Source of the DNA: Oopsacas minuta | Lineage: Eukaryota > Porifera > Hexactinellida > Lyssacinosida > Leucopsacidae | Assembly (NCBI GenBank): GCA_024704765.1 | Contig: JAKMXF010000365.1 | Span: 248,001-312,000, forward strand | Direction of reading: 5' to 3' | DNA: 64,000 nt | In this document: in pieces, positions 57,921 through 64,000 of the stretch | Position numbering within the stretch: the first letter of the stretch is position 1 | Layout of the letters: each line of letters starts with the position of its first letter | Notes under the pieces: generated by a model | The model's database searches: none | Seen by the model: only the letters and a program-made list of their open reading frames with translations | Told to the model about the DNA's origin: nothing | Program-made: the position numbers and the translations under genes

Positions 57921-59726
57921 ATGACGTTATCAAGCCCATTAGTAGCTGGAGTACTTACAGTCAGTGATAGCTGTTTTGCTGGAAATAAATCAGATAAAAG
58001 TGGAGATATTTTAGAAGATTTGATACGATCATCATTACCACAATTTGGTGTAGTGATACGTGTTCTTGTTCCTGATGAACAGAACCTTATTTCTTCTCAG
58101 CTCAAGAATTGGTGTGATAAAGATAAACTAGACTTAGTCATCACGACAGGAGGGACCGGACTAACTTCCCGAGATGTTACACCAGACGCAACTAGGTCAG
58201 TACTACATAGAGAACTTCCTCATCTCTCTACAGTAATGCTTATAGAGGGACTTAAGCATACTCCATATGCTGCATTGTCTAGACAGATATGTGGGAACAG
58301 GGGTAAAACATTAGTACTGAATTTCCCTGGTAGCAGCTCTGCCGTTAAGGAATGTTTCTCAGCTGTTTTACCAATAATAGGACACTCAATTAATCTGCTA
58401 AATGATGAACATCAAGAGATCAATAAATTACATGAACCAGTTATAGAGGATAAACTTAAAATTACAGAGCTCAAACAATATCCAATGGTTTCAGTTGGGG
58501 AAGCTCTACATCATATAACAGATCAATCTGCTCCTCTTAGTAACCAAACAGTCTCATTGGAATCTACACTGAATAGAACACTGGGTAGTGACATACATGC
58601 ACTTTCTAATATCCCTCCATTCCCAGCTTCTGTTAAGGATGGCTATGCTATAAGGTCGTGTGATAAAGCAGTAACCCGTGAAGTAATCGGTGATTGCATA
58701 GCTGGATGTAAACCTGAAATAGAGCTGTGTAGAGATACAGTTGCTTATATAACCACTGGAGCTTATCTACCTAAAGGAGCTGATTCTGTTGTTATGATAG
58801 AGTATACGAAACTAATTGAGAAAGATGGAAAGAGATTTATAACTCTACTCTCTATTCCAGAGAAAGGTCAAGACGTACGCGAACCAGGTACAGACATGAG
58901 AAAGGGGGAACTAGTATTAGAGAGAGGTTGTTTAATCGGTCCGATGGAGATAGGAATTCTAGCTGCAGCCGGAGCGAGAGAAGTCTCAATATTCTCCCTA
59001 CCCTGTGTAGGTGTATTCTCTACGGGAGATGAGATACAAGATATATCACAAGTAGACGCTAGATCTCCCTATGGAGTTATTGATACCAATCGTGTAACAC
59101 TAATCGCAATGTTACGTAACGATGGTTACGATGTACGAGATATGGGTATCGTAAAAGATGATCCAAATGAACTACGTAGCGTAATGCTAAGGGCCCTTGC
59201 ATGCTGTGACGTCATAATATCATCCGGTGGTATGTCAATGGGTAATAGAGATTATGTTAAGCCGTGTCTAGAAGCGATTGGTTGCAAAATATGGTTTGGG
59301 AAAGTTAAGGTAAAACCTGGGAAGCCGACCTGCTTTGCTACGCTTAGAGAGGGTGAGAATAGGAAGTATATATTCGGACTCCCAGGTAACCCAGCATCTG
59401 CTATAGTGACCTATATGTTATTTGTTTGTAGATGTCTTAGTGTACTTAGTGGTAAGAAGGGAAAATGTAATCCCGAAATACCAGTCATAATAAGTAACAA
59501 TAAAGAGCTAGGAGATCGTACCGAGTACAGACGGGTTTTCCTGACCTGGGAAGATGGTAAACTAATAGCTAGCAGTACGGGGGGACAACAGAGCAGTCGT
59601 ATACTCAGCATGAGGAATGCACAAGCTCTGCTACGTATACCTGCTATAGATGAGTATTCCGGTAGTAGGATAGATAAAGGTACTGTATTAAAAGCTATCT
59701 TGATTACGAGATGGATTAGTTCATGA
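57921..59726 (+). CDS. GPHN: Gephyrin (MogA-MoeA fusion)
   Basis: This 601-residue single-exon protein fuses the two last enzymes of molybdenum cofactor synthesis. The N-terminal G domain (residues 1-165) adenylylates molybdopterin and shows VLTVSDSCFAGNKSDKSG, TTGGTGLTSRDVTPDA near residue 78 and NFPGSSSAVKE. A short linker (about 165-190) replaces the long vertebrate linker. The E domain (190-601) inserts molybdate and shows FPASVKDGYAI, TTGAYLPKGADSVV, FSTGDEI, SSGGMSMGNRDYVKP near residue 434 and GLPGNPASA near residue 486. The short linker suggests the ancestral enzymatic role rather than the vertebrate synaptic scaffold role. It ends the same-strand run, 290 bp after the MAP2K, and converges on ASB. 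Confidence 0.97.
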   Translation: MTLSSPLVAGVLTVSDSCFAGNKSDKSGDILEDLIRSSLPQFGVVIRVLVPDEQNLISSQLKNWCDKDKLDLVITTGGTGLTSRDVTPDATRSVLHRELPHLSTVMLIEGLKHTPYAALSRQICGNRGKTLVLNFPGSSSAVKECFSAVLPIIGHSINLLNDEHQEINKLHEPVIEDKLKITELKQYPMVSVGEALHHITDQSAPLSNQTVSLESTLNRTLGSDIHALSNIPPFPASVKDGYAIRSCDKAVTREVIGDCIAGCKPEIELCRDTVAYITTGAYLPKGADSVVMIEYTKLIEKDGKRFITLLSIPEKGQDVREPGTDMRKGELVLERGCLIGPMEIGILAAAGAREVSIFSLPCVGVFSTGDEIQDISQVDARSPYGVIDTNRVTLIAMLRNDGYDVRDMGIVKDDPNELRSVMLRALACCDVIISSGGMSMGNRDYVKPCLEAIGCKIWFGKVKVKPGKPTCFATLREGENRKYIFGLPGNPASAIVTYMLFVCRCLSVLSGKKGKCNPEIPVIISNNKELGDRTEYRRVFLTWEDGKLIASSTGGQQSSRILSMRNAQALLRIPAIDEYSGSRIDKGTVLKAILITRWISS

Positions 59727-59832
59727 TTTTAATGTATTTTCGTTCATCACTTTACCAGAATTTTGTATTAAAATAATTTACACAAAAGTATTACAAATAA
59801 TTTCGAGATTATTTACACATATACAAAGTCAA

Positions 59833-60613
59833 TTACATTAATTTACAAGAAGAAGTTTGGGTAATGTCTTCATTGTTGTTATAATCATCAACAAAAGTTT
59901 CTCGTTTTTTCATCCACTGAATGAAGGATAGGCCTCCTATATAACACTTCATATGGTTCGGGAGAGGTAGTTCATTTAATTTCTCATGGCTATACGGATA
60001 GAGATATAAGTTTATTTTTTCTCTGGCCAGACTTCTGAGAGATCTGTCACATAGATTTTCATGAAGAAGAAGGAACTGTAATACTTCAGGGAGTTGTGAT
60101 ATATAATCACAGTTAGCAGATGGAGGATTCTTTCTATAGCTAAGCGATTTTAGAAGACTAGTGCTCGATTCTTTAGCTACATCAAGTGGAGTTTGTCCGA
60201 ATTTGTTTAAACAAGTCAGTGAAACCATACACTAAATACATGTAATTAAGCGTGAATAATATGTTAGTGAATATAAATACCTCTGTCACGAAATATGCTG
60301 CTATTTCTCTATGTATCCGATGTCTCGCAACACAGTGAAGAGGAGTTTCCCCTAAATCGTCAGTAGCCATAGGATCTGCACCGTTCTTTATCAGTAACTT
60401 CACCAGTTCAAGTACTGTCCCTGATTTAATATAGTTAGAAAAATGTTTTATACAACAAGTTTCATGTAACGGAGTTCTACCATTCCTGTCTCTACAATCA
60501 ATATTTCCTCTAGTAGAAATGTAATCCTTAATAGATATTAGATCACCTGATAGGCAGGCTGCATGTATTGGGAAACTTGGAAGACGTTTCTTTACACTTT
60601 TTCGTGATAGCAT
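59833..60613 (-). CDS. Ankyrin-repeat and SOCS-box protein (ASB), two exons
   Basis: Exons 60281-60613 and 59833-60231 join in phase 0 across a 49-bp intron to give 243 residues. The ankyrin repeats start at FPIHAACLSGDLISIKDYI, then NGRTPLHETCC..., LVKLLIKNGADPMATDDLGE, TPLHCVARH and FGQTPLDVAKESS. The C-terminal segment SLRSLAREKINLYL...LNELPLPNHMKCYI fits a SOCS box: a leucine-rich BC-box helix, then LPLP as the cullin-5 contact. ASB proteins are substrate adaptors for Elongin B/C-cullin-5 ubiquitin ligases; the target cannot be told. A TAG lies 1 nt before the ATG. Confidence 0.85.
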
Positions 60614-60649
60614 ACTATCCTATGCTGAAATAATATTCTATTTATATAC

Positions 60650-60720
60650 ATGTCCTCGTAACCGGCATAAATACAGGAAAGTATGAGAACCGTAGGATGG
60701 TGCTTATAACCAGTATCTAC
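60650..60720 (+). repeat. Dispersed inverted-repeat element, family A, copy 4 (partial)
   Basis: It shares CGTAACCGGCATAAATACAG, then GTATGAGAACCGTAGGATGG and GTGCTTATAACCAGTA with the other copies. The outer ends are degraded. It lies just upstream of the ASB start codon. Confidence 0.5.
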
Positions 60721-60840
60721 TGTATTTGTAAAAGCTTTAATAATTACATACCCATTGATCCAATAAATAAATACAATCATGAATCAACATAACGTGTATA
60801 TCTAAAAAGAACTCAGCAATAGATCATAGCTTGTGTGTCT

Positions 60841-62385
60841 TCATATGTTCCTGGGTACTACTAAATTAATGACCCCCTGAGTAGCACTGTACCCTCCTAT
60901 GAAGCTTCCAACATACACAACCACACCCCCAAATCCTATATATAGGATCTGCTTCCATAGAGAGCTCCTTGATCGAGCACCAACTGCATAGCTTACTATA
61001 AGAAATCCTGGATATACAATAGAGAACATTGCAGCTACTCCTCCGATGGGAGTTATAACAACCTCAATGCTTGGAAGGAATACACCCAATAATAGACTGA
61101 TTGCGAACCAGCAAAGAGAAATTAGCTGTAATCTGAACAACTGTGTCTTCCCAGTGTCTACAGTTAATATAGTTAGATTACTCCATTTTATGGATAATAA
61201 TCTGATCGTTTGTACTACGAATTCGTCTGTAGGAGAACGTCCGAGAAATGCTAGTAGCGGATATGATGTAATCATAGATACTAAGAGACCTAGAGAGAGA
61301 GAGAGAGAATTTGTATAATTAGATTTTCCCTTAAAAAGTAAATTATTATTGCTATACGGTTACCTATTCTAGCAATAATTACTAATGTATTATGTGCGTC
61401 ATAGCTTTTGATAACGTCTGGATCAACTGTAACTCCAAATGTTAGAAATCCGAATACTCCAGTGAGTGTATAAACCCAGAAACAAATGAGAATAGCTGCT
61501 ATAGCGATGAATACGAATTTCGGGACAGACTTCTTTCTATACGAAAAATATATAAATTCAAGAAATTTACCGATAAATAGAACTCACTTTAACCCAGCGT
61601 ATACAGGTACAGTAGCTAAATGACATTGATAGCCGAAACAGAATATTGGTAGAGCTGAAAAAAATTTAAAAGCACTCCAGGACGGATCATCAGACACATC
61701 AAATTGTGTAGCAGTTCTATTCTGACTATCTCTTATAAAGTACACAGTAAATGTCATAATACTTATATACAGACACGAGCATACACCCGCTAAACTAGGC
61801 CAGTTGAGGAATCGAATATTTCTGAATAAACACAGAGGGAATATGAAGATAATAGCAATAGCAGATGTCCAAATTCTACGATCAAAATACCACTGTAGGT
61901 ATAGTTGGTTAGGAAGTAATTCAAATAATTTCTCAACTTGATCTCCTATTATCACAGTATAAGTAACACATGAGCCAAATGTGTAGAGAATAATACAGAT
62001 CTATGAAATATGATTAAAGATTGGAATCATATCACACATATATTATCATTACCTGGACAATAGTAGCAGCTATAGACCCGAATAATCTCTTTATCATCTG
62101 CTGATAGGAATTAGCTCTAGATAGCTCTGTAGCATAAGCTATTACTACTAGATTAATAGCCATAAGGATAGCTAGACAGACCTCTAGTACAAGACCTCTT
62201 ATTACTCCTCCAGCGAACACGAATGCTTGTGGGAAGCTAAGCAGTCCTGCTCCTAGCGCAGCATTAACTATAATGAATACAGATCCTATAGGAGATGATC
62301 CCTTATCTTGTTTAACAGGTATTACCTTATCTTCTTCATCACTCGTTGAGTAATTAATAGAGCTATTGCTAACCATTACTGTCAT
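60841..62385 (-). CDS. SLC38A7: SLC38-family amino acid transporter (SNAT7-like), four exons
   Basis: Exons 62053-62385, 61588-62000, 61364-61536 and 60841-61289 join in phase to give 455 residues with about 11 membrane segments. The opening SVFIIVNAALGAGLLSFPQAF is the SLC38 first helix with the substrate-binding unwound part. IIGDQVEKL, FLNWPSLAGV, LPIFCFGYQCHLATVPVY and VYTLTGVFGFLTFG in later helices are closest to SLC38A7/8. SNAT7 exports glutamine and asparagine from lysosomes. The third intron ends in a (CT)n polypyrimidine tract read on the coding strand. The gene lies 162 bp downstream of ARMC8 and upstream of ASB, on the same strand. Confidence 0.88.
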
Positions 62386-62397
62386 AATAATCTCAGT

Positions 62398-62475
62398 AAA
62401 ATACAGTGGAATCTCGAAGATACGAACACCAACAGACGGTCAAAACTTCTTAGCTTTAAACGAGGTTCACTATTC
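62398..62475 (+). repeat. Possible TIR-element remnant near family B
   Basis: TACAGTGGAATCTCGAAGAT followed by ACGAACACC has the CAGT...TCTCG...TACGAA pattern of TA-inserting element ends. The matching right end is unclear (CTTTAAACGAGGTTCAC may be an interior part). Confidence 0.25.
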
Positions 62476-62547
62476 TCAATAGAAAGTTAATTATTAAATT
62501 TTACACTCAATGACATCCTACAAATTTAAATGTGTCTTTATGTAGAG

Positions 62548-64000
62548 TTATGAGATGTCTATAGTAAATCCTTCAAGAGCTTCCTTAACCAACTCAGATA
62601 GAGGTTTATTATTAGTATATTTCGGATCAGATAGTCTCTGCAGAGCTGTCCTAATACCAGACCCCTCTAGCTGAGCTTGTCTGTCTACAAATCCGTGATG
62701 ATCCTTATCTACCAGATTAGCTATAATAGATATTACTGAGAATTGGAGATCAGCTGGTCCGTCTGTTATAATTTCTTTCAAATAGTCTCGGATTTTATCG
62801 TCCTCACACATCTACAGAAATAAAATTTCATGTTATACGGTGTAGCCTCCATGAACGGGGTATCAGGGACGCCGAATTATGCTACCCCGGTTGTACTAGG
62901 AATTCGCTCTATTTATTTTTCACTCTGTTTCCAGAAGTTCCCCATTTCCACATGCTTATATTATCGCTTATTTGGTATATACCTTTTTCTTCGTGACATT
63001 AGAGCCACTACTGATGTTAGCTAATACACACAGAGCTTGCTCTTTGACCTCATAACTCATATCATTATTCTGAGTAACTGTAAACACTATATCCAATCCG
63101 CTCTCCTCTTCTAGCTGTAAGAACTCTTCAATCTCAGAATCTGTTGACAATATATTCCTGAGTATACCTAGGCTACGTAGAGTGAGTCCATGGGATGTAG
63201 GATTACTGAGATGGGTAAATAGAAATTGTGGATAAGACGGGAGAGACTTAATAGCTGTCCTTACAGTAGCTAGACACATGAATGTACTATTCATTAACCC
63301 CCAATAACAGAGCTCTGTTAATTCATCATTGCTACTAACGATACCTGCATGAAACTTTGTTATGACGTCAGATTTAATTAGGTCCTCTTTAACCGGAGAG
63401 AATTCTAACACGAGATTAACCAGCAGTGCATATGAAGCTATAACTACATCCATACTCTGTGTGGATGAATCAGCTGTTTTCAATACGTGTCTCCACACAG
63501 GGTAGTCTACAAATGAAGTTCTCAGCTGTCTTACAGATCTAGACAGAGACAGGAGACATTTTAGACTGCTCAGCTTAATGGATTGGTTCTCATACACCAG
63601 ACCTCTGACCAGCTGTTCCATCACGTAACCCTTTTTATCGGTTACACATCTTCTGAGGGATTCATCTTCTGAGCAGAAACGGGATAGAATATAGAATATC
63701 GCGGATTTTAACGCTGTCTTCTCTGGAGTTAATTCAGGTGGAGTTTCTACGAACACATCTACATCCATAGCCTCTCCTTCCCTGCTATCAGCTTCTAGCT
63801 CACTAGCAGCCTTCAAATAATCTGTGAGTGTATTCAGGAACTGATCAGTAATCGCTAATACCTGTTGTAACTCTAAATCTCTTCCGATAGCTATTGATAT
63901 GATCTTAACAGCTTCACACTGTATGTTATAAGTACTATCTGATTCAGGTCTAGCTAGAGCTACTAGTCTAGGTAATATTTTGTATTTTAGAATAGAATTG
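62548..64000 (-). CDS. ARMC8: ARMC8 armadillo-repeat protein (3' part, runs off the window)
   Basis: The visible part is an exon from the window edge to 62983 and a last exon 62548-62811, joined in phase 0 across a 171-bp intron; the start lies beyond the window. ARMC8 is a scaffold subunit of the CTLH/GID E3 ubiquitin ligase. The diagnostic block is LLSLSRSVRQLRTSFVDYPVW followed by LLVNLVLEFSPVKEDLIKSD, nearly the vertebrate sequence, then the repeat LRSLGILRNILSTDSEIEEF and EVKEQALCVLANISSGSN. The last exon gives MCEDDKIRDYL and the C-terminal helices. An acidic insert (ELEADSREGEAMDVDVF) sits before the conserved block. Confidence 0.93.

Noticed and set aside
1..64000. Bacterial operon, CRISPR array or prophage
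   Set aside because: Spliced animal genes, long AT-rich introns and the absence of ribosome-binding sites or direct-repeat arrays rule out a prokaryotic window.

Overview
The window is animal nuclear DNA: AT-rich and very gene-dense, with about 30 protein-coding loci in 64 kb. The animal assignment rests on a STAT gene with N-terminal, coiled-coil, DNA-binding, linker and SH2 regions, an ATF2/7-type bZIP factor, nischarin, gephyrin, an ASB (ankyrin plus SOCS box) protein, calcium-binding EGF repeats and ciliary proteins. Compactness, short AT-rich introns, strong divergence from vertebrate sequences and TAG-type 3' splice sites suggest an early-branching animal. A sponge, possibly a glass sponge, is my best guess, but this is inference.

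Layout. 0.3-4 kb: a Rap-like GTPase, mitochondrial ribosomal mL50, NEDD8 and an SPMIP1-like ciliary protein. 4.1-13 kb: a three-exon PIGV gene on the minus strand whose 7.5-kb first intron holds three complete plus-strand genes (CD225/dispanin-like, TPD52-like, nischarin). 13-22.3 kb: a type II membrane protein, a bacterial-type GH63 glycosidase, the P5A ATPase ATP13A1 and CIBAR. 22.5-23.7 kb: an EGF-repeat membrane protein cut by an assembly gap and a minisatellite. 24.5-28.2 kb: ATF2/7. 28.2-31.2 kb: a gene-poor stretch. 31.2-33.2 kb: GOLT1 and a phosducin-like protein. 33.5-46.1 kb: a 28-exon STAT gene whose introns hold DUSP19 (antisense), ABHD16 and two small membrane or adaptor-like ORFs. 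46.2-47.2 kb: DNA polymerase beta. 47.9-59.7 kb: seven same-strand genes spaced 100-290 bp apart (TBC1D5, a cysteine-peptidase-like gene, ERGIC3, MRPL21, MRPL11, a MAP2K, gephyrin). 59.8-64 kb: ASB, SLC38 and ARMC8 on the minus strand.

Three architectural themes stand out. (1) Large intron-less genes (nischarin, ATP13A1, GH63, gephyrin, ERGIC3, POLB) sit beside intron-rich ones (STAT 28 exons, TBC1D5 20, ATF2 8), and every gene nested in an intron is itself intron-less. (2) Every plus-strand start codon I accept has a TAG or CAG within about 12 nt upstream, and TAG is also the dominant cis-splice acceptor. Together with tight same-strand runs this points to spliced-leader trans-splicing or 5'-UTR introns, perhaps with operons. 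(3) Several small terminal-inverted-repeat families are scattered between genes. Functionally, a MAP2K, a DUSP19-type phosphatase and an ATF2-type factor with the T-P-T-P phosphoacceptor motif place stress-MAPK components in one window. Several other genes serve the ER, Golgi and endosomes (PIGV, ATP13A1, ERGIC3, GOLT1, TBC1D5) or mitochondrial translation.

Multi-exon models were built by hand from splice motifs, reading-phase agreement and remembered family sequence. Every junction I report is in phase, but none has been checked against RNA.
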